64,000 nt of DNA, taken from the NCBI GenBank assembly GCA_964576115.1, contig CAZNUA010000009.1:29351-93350 (forward strand), in the 5' to 3' direction. Shown piece by piece: positions 1-7,692 of the stretch. Numbering within the stretch: the first letter of the stretch is position 1; each line of letters starts with the position of its first letter. The notes below the pieces were generated by a model. It was not told where the DNA came from. It saw only the letters and a program-made list of their open reading frames with translations, and made no database searches. The position numbers and the translations under genes are program-made. Origin of the DNA: CAYSYY01 sp964576115 [NCBI: uncultured Gemmatimonadota bacterium]. GTDB taxonomy: Bacteria; Blakebacterota; Blakebacteria; Blakebacterales.

Positions 1-345
1 GGCCGTCAGGGGACGATTGAAAGAATGAGTGGCATCGAGCATGACCTCGACAATCCCCTCGACATTGCGTTCGACCTGATCCACGCCGCCGATGTCGATC
101 CCGAGCCGGCTGGCCAGGGAAGAGCGGACCTGGGAGGTCGAGATGATTTCACCTTCGATTTCGCTCGTACTGACGACTTCCTCCGTCAGGGTGGCCAGGA
201 CCGACTCCTGTTGGATCGTAAAACCAAGCGCCTGCATTCGTCCCAACAGTAATCCCTGCTCATGCCGGGTTCGGGCCAGAGGTTGAGTGAGTCGAGACGT
301 GTCGAAAGTGACCTCGGGCCAGTTCGCGCGCTGCCACAGATACAT
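1..345 (-). CDS. Fic family protein, N-terminal part (DUF4172 domain), runs off the left edge
   Basis: The minus-strand frame opens with ATG at 345 and stays open to position 1 (115 codons, no stop). It begins MYLWQRANWPEV and contains GRMQALGF, TSEIEGE and RSSLASRLG, then RNVEGIVEVMLDAT. This is the DUF4172 N-terminal domain that precedes a Fic domain in one branch of Fic proteins (AMP-transferases acting on protein hydroxyls). The S/TSEIEGE stretch resembles the inhibitory helix motif [S/T]xxxE(G/N) that blocks the Fic active site in cis. The catalytic HxFx[D/E]GNxR motif lies outside the window. A near-consensus promoter with palindromes sits just upstream, so autoregulation is plausible. 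Assignment by motif memory; the target is unknown. Confidence 0.85.
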   Translation of the reverse strand, partial: MYLWQRANWPEVTFDTSRLTQPLARTRHEQGLLLGRMQALGFTIQQESVLATLTEEVVSTSEIEGEIISTSQVRSSLASRLGIDIGGVDQVERNVEGIVEVMLDATHSFNRPLTA

Positions 346-370
346 GGTACCGTCTCCCTGCTGGACAGTG

Positions 371-468
371 ATAATATCCGTAATTTATGCGGAGATTATA
401 CTATGCTGGGGAAGAAAATCAAGCTATTATTCGCATATTTTGCGGAGAATGGATGCATATTCTCCGCA
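371..468 (-). promoter_or_regulatory. fic promoter bracketed by related palindromes (putative operators)
   Basis: On the minus strand TTGATT (422-417) and TATAAT (400-395) are 16 bp apart, a near-consensus sigma70 promoter for the Fic gene starting at 345. The -10 overlaps a dyad: ataatatccg (371-380) against cggagattat (390-399), 9 of 10 pairs. A second, perfect 10-bp dyad, tgcggagaat (441-450) and attctccgca (459-468), lies upstream of the -35. The element at 430-449 (ttcgcatattttgcggagaa) is a third variant of the same core, TCTCCGCA...TGCGGAGA. Repeated cores on both sides of a promoter suggest a dimeric repressor. Its identity, perhaps the Fic protein's own winged helix, is inference. 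Confidence 0.55.
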
Positions 469-534
469 CGGGACAGTTTCAGCGGACCGGCCGGATGGAA
501 GGGAGAGGAGACAGATGTCCGATGGGACGATCTC

Positions 535-1464
535 TCAGCGGTAGAGGGGAACGTCGCGTTCGGCCCGCAGGCGGTTGTAGAGCAGGATCTCGGGGCGGTA
601 TTCGAAGTGGATGGTATCGAAGCGGGCCCACTTGCCCCCCCACACGAAGCCGTGCCGCTCGAAGATTTCGATGACCGCCTGCGGCGGGCTCCAGCGCTGA
701 TCCAACGGCAGGCGGTCCCACCGTCCGTACCAGACCCGGGTCCATTCCCAGAAGACCTGCCGGCGGCCGTAACTGCGTGGTTCGAGATCGAGCGCCAGCC
801 CGTAGGCGTGAAAGCTGCTGATGCCGGTATTCGAGATCGAGCGGGTCTGGAAGGAGTAGACGGTCCTGAGTTCCTCGATCCAGGTTTGCAGGTCGGGATC
901 GGTGCGGGCGGCGGCGAGCAGTTCTGCTTCGATGGCCGCCAGTTCCTCGGCGCAGAAGGTGTTGATGAAAATGCTGTGCTCGAGGAAACGGGCCGAACGG
1001 CCGTGGGTGCGCCGTTGCGCCTCGTTGCGGCCGAAGATGGCATCCAGAAAATCGGAGGCGATCCGGATTCGCTCGCCGGCCCAGGGCACCGGCTCGGTCA
1101 GCGGATCGAGGGGGTAATCGTAAAAGATCGAATCATAGCGGTGGGCCCATTCCAGGTGGCCGGGTCCCAGCAGCTTGCCGTCCTGGAAGTGAATTCGCTG
1201 GCGGCCGATCGCAAAGACGACGTCATCGGGAGTGGTGATCAGGGAATCGATGAACTCGCCGTAGGTCCGTTCGAGGGCCAGCAGCTGCAGTTCCCGCTCG
1301 TCGCTGGTGAAGGACGCGGGATCGGCCGCGGCCGGGCCCACGGTTCCGGCCTCGGCCGCTCCGCTCGAGGGCGGCGACAGGTGCAGTGTCAGCAGGCCGG
1401 CCAGGCCGACCATGATCAGGGCCAGCGCGAGCGCCGCCCGCCGGGAGTACGGGGTCGCTGTCAT
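535..1464 (-). CDS. M15 family D-Ala-D-Ala carboxypeptidase-like metallopeptidase
   Basis: 309 residues. An N-terminal hydrophobic segment (about residues 9-30) suggests export or membrane anchoring to the periplasm. The zinc-ligand pattern of VanY/M15 peptidases is present: SSFHAYGLALDLEP with His219 and Asp226, and the C-terminal IHFEYRPE with His286. These enzymes trim D-alanyl ends or cut L-Ala-D-Glu bonds in peptidoglycan peptides. The segment of about 190 residues ahead of the first motif is longer than in minimal M15 enzymes and I do not recognise it. Transcribed away from the helicase gene at 1663. No close minus-strand partner apart from the fic fragment, from which it is separated by about 190 bp. 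Confidence 0.85.
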   Translation of the reverse strand: MTATPYSRRAALALALIMVGLAGLLTLHLSPPSSGAAEAGTVGPAAADPASFTSDERELQLLALERTYGEFIDSLITTPDDVVFAIGRQRIHFQDGKLLGPGHLEWAHRYDSIFYDYPLDPLTEPVPWAGERIRIASDFLDAIFGRNEAQRRTHGRSARFLEHSIFINTFCAEELAAIEAELLAAARTDPDLQTWIEELRTVYSFQTRSISNTGISSFHAYGLALDLEPRSYGRRQVFWEWTRVWYGRWDRLPLDQRWSPPQAVIEIFERHGFVWGGKWARFDTIHFEYRPEILLYNRLRAERDVPLYR

Positions 1465-1628
1465 CGCCGCGGGCCCCCGCGGCGAGCTTGATCTAAGTAT
1501 CTTAGGGCAGACATCAGATCCTGATACGCGGCAGGATCGGAAAGGTTCCGGGGCCGGGACCGCGATCCCCGCAAGGCGCCGTGTCCGTCCGGGCGCCGTC
1601 GCATCCGGACGGCGGCCGTGACCCTGTA

Positions 1629-1657
1629 TTGACCCTGACGGGGCGGCAGTCTATCGT
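1629..1657 (+). promoter_or_regulatory. Candidate promoter of the JAB-DinG gene, possibly giving a leaderless mRNA
   Basis: TTGACC (1629-1634), a 17-bp spacer and TATCGT (1652-1657). The ATG at 1663 lies 6 nt after the -10, where transcription would be expected to start, so the message may begin at or next to the start codon. No Shine-Dalgarno sequence is visible in the few bases ahead of the ATG. Confidence 0.45.
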
Positions 1658-1662
1658 GCGGC

Positions 1663-4260
1663 ATGCGTTCGGATCGTCCTCCGGCCTCGGGGCCGGCTCC
1701 CGCCGGCACCCCTCTCAAACGTTCGACCCGTCCCGCCCGGGAGTGGTTCGAGCCCGCCGTGGCCCGGGCCGTGGCCGCCGAGATCGCGGCCGCGGGCGGG
1801 AGCGAGGTGTTCTTCGTCGGCCGGCTCTCGGATGCCGGCGTCATCGTCGAAGCCGAAGTGGCCGCCCGGGGCAGCCGCGAAGCGGTCCCCGTCATCGCCC
1901 GCGCCGTCCGGCCGGGCGAGATCGTTCTGCACAACCATCCCTCCGGTTCGCTGGCGGCCTCGGGCCCCGATCTCGAGATCGCCGCCGCCTTCGGAAGCGA
2001 CGGGATCGGCTTCGCTATCATAGACAACGACTGCCGGAATATCTACGTGGTGGTGGAACCGGGCCGGGCCGACGAGATCCGGCCGGTCGATCTGGCCGAG
2101 GTCGAAGCGTTCTTCGCCCCCGGGGGCCCCCTGAGCCGGACCCTGCCGGGGTACGAACCCCGGACGGTTCAGAGCCACATGGCGCTGGCGGCGGCCGGTG
2201 CTTTCAACGACGGCCGGGTGGTACTCGTAGAAGCCGGCACCGGGGTGGGCAAGAGCCTGGCCTATCTGGTCCCGGCCGTGCTGTGGGCGTGCCGCAATCA
2301 CCGCCGGGTGGTGATCTCGACCAATACCATCAACCTGCAGGAACAGCTCCTGGGATCCGATCTGCCGGTCCTCGAAGAGGCGGGGCTGGAATTCAGGGCG
2401 GTTCTGGTCAAGGGCCGCCGCAACTATGTCTGCCTGCGCAAGGTCGACGAGGTACGGCTCGAACCCGATCTGTTCGCCGAACTCGACGGCGATGTCACAG
2501 AACTCGAGCGGCTCATCACCTGGGCCGGGCGAAGCGAGGACGGCAGTCTGGCCGACCTGCGCCCGCCTCCTCCCGAGCGGGTCTGGGAGAAGGTGGCCAC
2601 CGAGAGTGACGACTGCGCCCGGGCCCGCTGCCCCTGGTTCAACGAGTGCCGTTTCTACCGGGCCCGCCGGCGCGCCGCGACGGCCGATCTGCTGATCGTG
2701 AACCACCACCTGCTCTTCACCGATCTGGCCCTGCGCCAGGCCCTGGGGCCGACCGGCAATACGGCCGTCCTGCCAGCCTACAGCCATGTCATCATCGACG
2801 AGGCCCAGCATGTCGAGGAAACCGCCACGTCTCACTTCGGCACCGACATATCCAGTGTCGGGGTTCAGCGCCAGATCGGACGGCTGCAGCATCGCACCCG
2901 TTCCACCCGGGGACTGCTCCCGGTGCTGCAGCGCGTCCTGCTGCCCCTGGTCGAAAAAGATCCCCAGGCGGCCCGCGCCCTGGACCGGCTCGAAACCGCA
3001 GTACGGCCTGCGTGCCGGCAGGCCGCCGAAGAGGTGGCGGCCCATTTCTCTCATCTCGACCGGGCTCTGCAGCCGCTGCTCACGGCCTCGGGACCCGAGA
3101 CCCGCCTGCGCCTGACCGAGGCGGTCGAGAGCGATCCCGCCTGGGGCGAGGACGCCCGGGTGACCTGCCAGGCACTGCGCCGCGAGCTGGCCAGGCTCGT
3201 CGAAGAACTCGAGAAACTGCTGCGCGACATCGAGCCGCTGCGCGACGAATACGCCGACGACCTCGATTCTCCCCGCCTCGACATCGCCGCCTCGACCGGC
3301 CGTCTGAGCCGGGCCGCAGCGGCCCTGGCCCGCTTTACCGAACCCGACGATAGCGACGCGGAGAGCGTCCGGTGGATCGAAACCTCGCCCCGGCGCCGCG
3401 GCACCGCGCGGGTGGTTCTGGCCACCGCTCCGATCGAGGTCGGCCCCCAGCTGGCCCGGGCCTGCTTCGAGACCGTCGAGGGGGCTCTGCTCTGTTCGGC
3501 CACGCTGGCGGTCGACGGTGACTTCGGGTATACCGCCACCCGTCTCGGGCTCGACCGCCTCGAATCGGGCCGCGTCGTCGCCGATCTGCTCCCCAGCCCT
3601 TTCCGCTATGACGAGCAGACTCTCTTCATGGTTGTCGACGACCTGCCGCTGCCCGATCAGGAGGGGCAGGAGGAGGCGATGGCGGACCTGCTGACCGAGG
3701 CGATTGCGGCCGCCGGGGGGCGCACCCTGGTACTCACCACCGCCTGGGGCGCCCTGCGGCGCCTGCACGAGCGGCTTGCCGAACCCCTGGCCGCGCGGGG
3801 GGTGACCCTGCGGCGTCAGGGCCAGGCTCCCCGGGCCGACCTGCTCGAATCTCTGCGGACCGGAGAGGGCCAGGCTTTGCTGGCCACCGATTCGTTCTGG
3901 GAGGGAATCGACGTACGCGGCGAAGCTCTGAGCCTGGTGGCGCTGACCCGTCTGCCGTTCCGGGTGCCCTCCGAACCGGTTCTGCAGGCCCGCGCCGAAC
4001 GGCTGGAACGCGAGGGGGGCAACGCCTTCACGGAATTGCTCCTGCCGATGGCGGTCCTCAAATTCAAGCAGGGCATGGGACGGCTGATCAGGCACCGCAA
4101 CGATCGCGGGATCGCCCTGGTGCTGGATCCCCGGATCGTGCGCCGCGCCTATGGCAAGACCTTTGTCGCCTCGCTCGGCTGGGGGGCGCCCGAACCGGTC
4201 CCGGCGCGCGAGGCGCTCGAACGGATCAGGGAGTGGTTTGAAGAGGAGGCGCGTCCATGA
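1663..4260 (+). CDS. JAB/MPN-domain fused to DinG-type Fe-S superfamily 2 DNA helicase
   Basis: 865 residues. Residues about 30-140 form a RadC-like JAB domain with the JAMM metal motif: His90-Asn-His92-Pro-Ser-Gly, then Ser100 and Asp103 at the expected distance, and Glu48 as a possible fourth residue. The rest is a DinG/XPD-like 5'-3' helicase: Walker A AGTGVGKS at 191-198, four Fe-S cysteines at about 257, 318, 323 and 329 with the DinG spacing C-x4-C-x5-C, IIDEAQH at 377-383, then SFWEGIDVRGE and the motif VI stretch QGMGRLIR near the C terminus. The helicase half probably unwinds damaged or structured DNA. The JAB half may be a nuclease or isopeptidase, or serve only binding; this is open. 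Its stop overlaps galK by 4 nt (ATGA). Confidence 0.93.
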   Translation: MRSDRPPASGPAPAGTPLKRSTRPAREWFEPAVARAVAAEIAAAGGSEVFFVGRLSDAGVIVEAEVAARGSREAVPVIARAVRPGEIVLHNHPSGSLAASGPDLEIAAAFGSDGIGFAIIDNDCRNIYVVVEPGRADEIRPVDLAEVEAFFAPGGPLSRTLPGYEPRTVQSHMALAAAGAFNDGRVVLVEAGTGVGKSLAYLVPAVLWACRNHRRVVISTNTINLQEQLLGSDLPVLEEAGLEFRAVLVKGRRNYVCLRKVDEVRLEPDLFAELDGDVTELERLITWAGRSEDGSLADLRPPPPERVWEKVATESDDCARARCPWFNECRFYRARRRAATADLLIVNHHLLFTDLALRQALGPTGNTAVLPAYSHVIIDEAQHVEETATSHFGTDISSVGVQRQIGRLQHRTRSTRGLLPVLQRVLLPLVEKDPQAARALDRLETAVRPACRQAAEEVAAHFSHLDRALQPLLTASGPETRLRLTEAVESDPAWGEDARVTCQALRRELARLVEELEKLLRDIEPLRDEYADDLDSPRLDIAASTGRLSRAAAALARFTEPDDSDAESVRWIETSPRRRGTARVVLATAPIEVGPQLARACFETVEGALLCSATLAVDGDFGYTATRLGLDRLESGRVVADLLPSPFRYDEQTLFMVVDDLPLPDQEGQEEAMADLLTEAIAAAGGRTLVLTTAWGALRRLHERLAEPLAARGVTLRRQGQAPRADLLESLRTGEGQALLATDSFWEGIDVRGEALSLVALTRLPFRVPSEPVLQARAERLEREGGNAFTELLLPMAVLKFKQGMGRLIRHRNDRGIALVLDPRIVRRAYGKTFVASLGWGAPEPVPAREALERIREWFEEEARP

Positions 4261-5507
4261 GCGGCGAGCAGACACTCACTGCGGTCGAACGGGCGCGAGC
4301 CGGACTTCGCCGGCTCAAGGTCGAGGCCGAACGTGAGGGCTGGCGGGCCGGCGCGGCGGTGCGCCTCGGGCTGGCGCCGGGACGGGTCAACCTGTTGGGC
4401 GAGCATGTCGATTACAGCGACGGCTGGGTGATGCCGGTGGCGATCGACCGCCATGTCGCGGCCGCGTATGAGCCCGGCGGCGGGACGCACCTGGTCGTGC
4501 ACAGCCTCGATTTCGCCGACACCTTCCGCATCGATCTGACCGAACTCGAAGCCGTGGGCTCCGAGCCCGACCGGTTCGAGGCCCTGGTGGGCGGAGCCCA
4601 TACCCGCTGGCGGCGCTACGCCGCCGGGGTCGTCCTCGAACTCGCTGCGGCCGGCGATGTTCCGAGGCCGGGTCTGATGGCGATCGCCGGCGATGTTCCC
4701 CTCGGGGCCGGACTCTCTTCTTCGGCCGCGCTCGAGGCCGCGCTGTACACCGCCCTGGCCGCCGACCCCGCGGCGAGCCCGGAAGCGGCCCGGCTCTGCC
4801 AGCGGGCCGAGAACCGTTGGGCGGGGATGCCGTGCGGGATCATGGATCAGTTCGCCAGTTTCATGGGCGAGCGGGAGAAGGTGCTCTACCTGGACTGCCG
4901 TACCCTCGAATTCCGCTGTCTCGCTTTACCCCCCGGGCTCGAACTCACCGTCGTCGACAGCGGGGTGCGGCGCGAGCTGGCAGCTTCGGCCTACCGCGGG
5001 CGCCGGCAGGAAATCGAAACGGCGTGCGAACTGATCGGCCGCTTCACCGGCCCGATTCAGACCCTGCGCGACGTGCCGGCCGGATCGTTTTCCGCGTTCG
5101 AGGACCTGCTCCCCGAACCGTTGCGCTCCCGGGTCGAACACGTGCTGGGCGGTTTCGACCGGGTCCGGGAGGGAGTCCGGGTTCTGGCCCTGGGGCAGGG
5201 CGAAGCCTTCGGCGAGCTGATGACGGCCTGCCACCGCTCTCTGGCCGAACTCTATGCGGTGAGTATTCCCGAACTGGATCTGATCGTCGCCTCGGCGCTC
5301 GAGGTCGAGGGGGTTCTCGGGGCCCGCCTGACCGGAGCCGGTTTCGGCGGCTGCTGCGTCGTGCTGCATCGTCCGGATTGCACCGCCGAGCTGACCGGGA
5401 GGATCTCCTCGGCCCTTCGCGAGCGCTTCGACATCGAGCCGCTCTGCCATCATCTTGCTGTCGCCGACGGAGCCCGCCGGCTGGAACCGGAAGGAGAGGG
5501 CGCATGA
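4257..5507 (+). CDS. galK: Galactokinase
   Basis: 416 residues, the usual length. GHMP-kinase motifs are in order: the galactokinase signature GRVNLLGEHVDYSDG (42-56), the phosphate-binding loop PLGAGLSSSAALEA (148-161), the catalytic-base region GIMDQFASFMG with Asp197, and the C-terminal LTGAGFGGCCV motif. It phosphorylates galactose to galactose 1-phosphate in the Leloir pathway; no galT or galE is near. The ATG overlaps the helicase stop by 4 nt, and its own stop overlaps the next start by 4 nt, so it is translationally coupled on both sides, odd company for a sugar kinase. A related GHMP sugar kinase cannot be excluded, but the signature fits galactokinase well. Confidence 0.93.
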   Translation: MSGEQTLTAVERARAGLRRLKVEAEREGWRAGAAVRLGLAPGRVNLLGEHVDYSDGWVMPVAIDRHVAAAYEPGGGTHLVVHSLDFADTFRIDLTELEAVGSEPDRFEALVGGAHTRWRRYAAGVVLELAAAGDVPRPGLMAIAGDVPLGAGLSSSAALEAALYTALAADPAASPEAARLCQRAENRWAGMPCGIMDQFASFMGEREKVLYLDCRTLEFRCLALPPGLELTVVDSGVRRELAASAYRGRRQEIETACELIGRFTGPIQTLRDVPAGSFSAFEDLLPEPLRSRVEHVLGGFDRVREGVRVLALGQGEAFGELMTACHRSLAELYAVSIPELDLIVASALEVEGVLGARLTGAGFGGCCVVLHRPDCTAELTGRISSALRERFDIEPLCHHLAVADGARRLEPEGEGA

Positions 5508-7675
5508 GCATGCGGCTCATCGGGGTGGATACGGGAGGCACCTTCACCGACCTGGTGGCCCTGACCGCCGGGACACTCGAACACCACAAGCTGGCCAGCA
5601 CACCGGCCGATCCCGCCCGGGCGGTCCTGGAGGGTGTCGGCGTCCTGACCGGGGGGGCGGGCCCCGATCCCGACGATCGGGTGGCCCATGGCACCACCGT
5701 CGGCACCAACGCCGTTCTGACCGGACAGGTGGCGGCGGCCGTGCTCGTGACCACCCGCGGTTTCGAGGACGTGCTCGAGATCGGGCGCCAGGACCGGCCC
5801 CGGCTCTACGACCTGGAGGTCGAGCGGCCCCGGCCGCTGATTGCCGCCGGGCGGCGGCTGGGTATTGCGGAGCGGATCGGTCCCGAAGGTCAGGTGGAGC
5901 AATCCCTGGCGGCCGGCGACCGCGCCCTGGCCGGATTGCTCGAGGCGCTGGAAGCCCTCGATCCTCCCCCCGAGGCGATCGCCGTTTCGCTCCTGCACGC
6001 CTACGCCAATCCGAACCACGAACGCCTGATCGGGGCCGAACTCGCGCGCCGCTTCCCCGGGATTCCCCTGACCCTTTCGAGCGAGCTGATTCCCGTCTTC
6101 CGGGAGTACGAACGGACCTCGACCGTGGTTGTGAACGCCGCCGTACAGCCGGTCATGAGCCGATATCTCGGGCGGCTGCGCGAGGGATTGGGCTCGCAGC
6201 GGCTCACCATCACGACCTCGAGCGGGGGCTCGGTGTCGGCGCGGCGAGCCGCCGAGGAGCCGGTCCGCACCCTGCTCTCGGGCCCGGCCGCAGGAGTGGC
6301 CGGAGCTCTGGCCGTGGCCCGGCGGGCCGGGTTCGAGAAGGTTCTGACCTTCGATATGGGCGGGACCAGCACCGACGTGGCCCTCTGCGACGGCGCCATC
6401 CGCCTGACCGCCGAGGGAGGGCTGGAGGGCTATCCCCTGCTCGTCGACCAGGTGGATCTGCATACCGTCGGAGCCGGCGGGGGAAGTCTGGCCCGGGTCG
6501 ACCGGGGGGGCGCCCTGGTGGTCGGACCGCAGAGCGCCGGGGCCGATCCGGGACCGCTCGCCTACGGCCGCCGCACCGCGGGCGAGGCCGGCGAGGGGGT
6601 GACCGTCACCGACGCCAACCTTCTGCTCGGCCGGCTGCCCGCCGCCGGCCTGCTGGGGGGCGGCATGGCCCTGGACGACGGGGCCGCGCGGAGCGGACTG
6701 GAGCGTCTGGCCGCCGCGGCCGGCCGGGTGCCCGGAGCGCGCCCGATGACTCCCGAAGAATGTGCCGAGGGAGTGGTGCGGGTTGCGGTCACGACCATGG
6801 CGGGGGCCCTGCGGCGGATCAGTGTGGAGCGGGGCAAGGATCCCCGCGGCTATGTGCTGGTTTCGTTCGGCGGGGCCGGCGCGATGCACGCCGCCGCCCT
6901 GGCCCGGGAAATGGGAATCGACACCGTCCTCATTCCCCGCGAGCCCGGTCTGCTGTCGGCCGTGGGAACGCTGGTGGCCGGTATGCGGATCGACCGGGCG
7001 CGCACGGTGCTCGGGCTGGATCCCGGCACCGACGCCGGAGCCGAGCAGCTCGAATGTGCCTGGCGCGAACTGGAAGATGAAGCCGTCACCGGACTCGACG
7101 AGTCGGGTGCGGAGCAGAGCGGTCGCCGGATCGAACGCTGGGCCGACCTGCGCTACCGCGGCCAGTCGTTCGAGCTGACGGTCGAGGCCTCGACTCCAGC
7201 CACATCCGGGCGCCAACCGCAGCGGGCGCCGGGGGATCTCTGGACCGCACTGCGGGAGCGTTTCGCCGCCGCACACCGGGAGCGCTACGGCTACGATCGG
7301 CTCGAGACGCCGGTCGAACTGGTCTCGATCCGGGTGGCGGGTCACGGCCCCCCGGCGGCCGGCCTCGACACCCTGCTGCCGCCCCTGGCACAAGAGAGCG
7401 AAGAGGGCGGAGCGGCCTCGCCCGGCGCGGCCACCGGAGGCCGGGCAGCCGCCGCGGCCGGGGAACGAGCGCCGGCGCAGGATGCGTATCCGCGGCGGGA
7501 TATGATCTGGGAGGGGCAGATGTATCCGACCCCCCAGATTCCCCGCTCGGCGCTTACGGCCGGGACCAGCTTGCGCGGCCCGGCCCTGATGTACGAATTT
7601 TCCGCTACCACGATCGTCCCCCCCGGAGCCCGGGTCGAGATCGACCCCTGGGGCGATCTGATTCTGAAGGTCTGA
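5504..7675 (+). CDS. hyuA: Hydantoinase/oxoprolinase family protein, subunit A (HyuA type)
   Basis: 723 residues from ATG 5504, chosen for the ribosome site AAGGAGAGGG (5491-5500) and the 4-nt overlap with galK. It opens with RLIGVDTGGTFTDLVAL, the actin-fold ATP-binding start of HyuA/5-oxoprolinase A, followed by HGTTVGTNAVL, LTFDMGGTSTDVALCDG, and SFGGAGAMHAAALAREMG. HyuA proteins, with HyuB, hydrolyse cyclic amides or activate carboxylates and ketones at the cost of ATP (5-oxoproline, N-methylhydantoin, acetone carboxylase relatives); the substrate cannot be read from sequence. Its HyuB partner is at 10058, with two other genes between. The linker near residues 625-665 is Ala/Gly-rich and variable. 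Confidence 0.9.
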   Translation: MSMRLIGVDTGGTFTDLVALTAGTLEHHKLASTPADPARAVLEGVGVLTGGAGPDPDDRVAHGTTVGTNAVLTGQVAAAVLVTTRGFEDVLEIGRQDRPRLYDLEVERPRPLIAAGRRLGIAERIGPEGQVEQSLAAGDRALAGLLEALEALDPPPEAIAVSLLHAYANPNHERLIGAELARRFPGIPLTLSSELIPVFREYERTSTVVVNAAVQPVMSRYLGRLREGLGSQRLTITTSSGGSVSARRAAEEPVRTLLSGPAAGVAGALAVARRAGFEKVLTFDMGGTSTDVALCDGAIRLTAEGGLEGYPLLVDQVDLHTVGAGGGSLARVDRGGALVVGPQSAGADPGPLAYGRRTAGEAGEGVTVTDANLLLGRLPAAGLLGGGMALDDGAARSGLERLAAAAGRVPGARPMTPEECAEGVVRVAVTTMAGALRRISVERGKDPRGYVLVSFGGAGAMHAAALAREMGIDTVLIPREPGLLSAVGTLVAGMRIDRARTVLGLDPGTDAGAEQLECAWRELEDEAVTGLDESGAEQSGRRIERWADLRYRGQSFELTVEASTPATSGRQPQRAPGDLWTALRERFAAAHRERYGYDRLETPVELVSIRVAGHGPPAAGLDTLLPPLAQESEEGGAASPGAATGGRAAAAAGERAPAQDAYPRRDMIWEGQMYPTPQIPRSALTAGTSLRGPALMYEFSATTIVPPGARVEIDPWGDLILKV

Positions 7676-7692
7676 GAAAGAGGAGTCAGAGG

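Noticed and set aside
262-1491. Long plus-strand open frame opposite the M15 peptidase
   Set aside because: It is a GC-rich antisense shadow. The minus strand shows a complete catalytic pattern and signal segment, while the plus frame has no recognisable domain.
1651-4275. 874-codon minus-strand open frame opposite the JAB-DinG gene
   Set aside because: Composition-driven antisense frame without motifs. The plus strand carries full helicase and JAB motifs.
4817-5503. Extended start for hyuA inside galK
   Set aside because: The extension reads through galK in another frame and is Arg/Gly-rich. The start at 5504 has a good ribosome site and matches the family's first residues.
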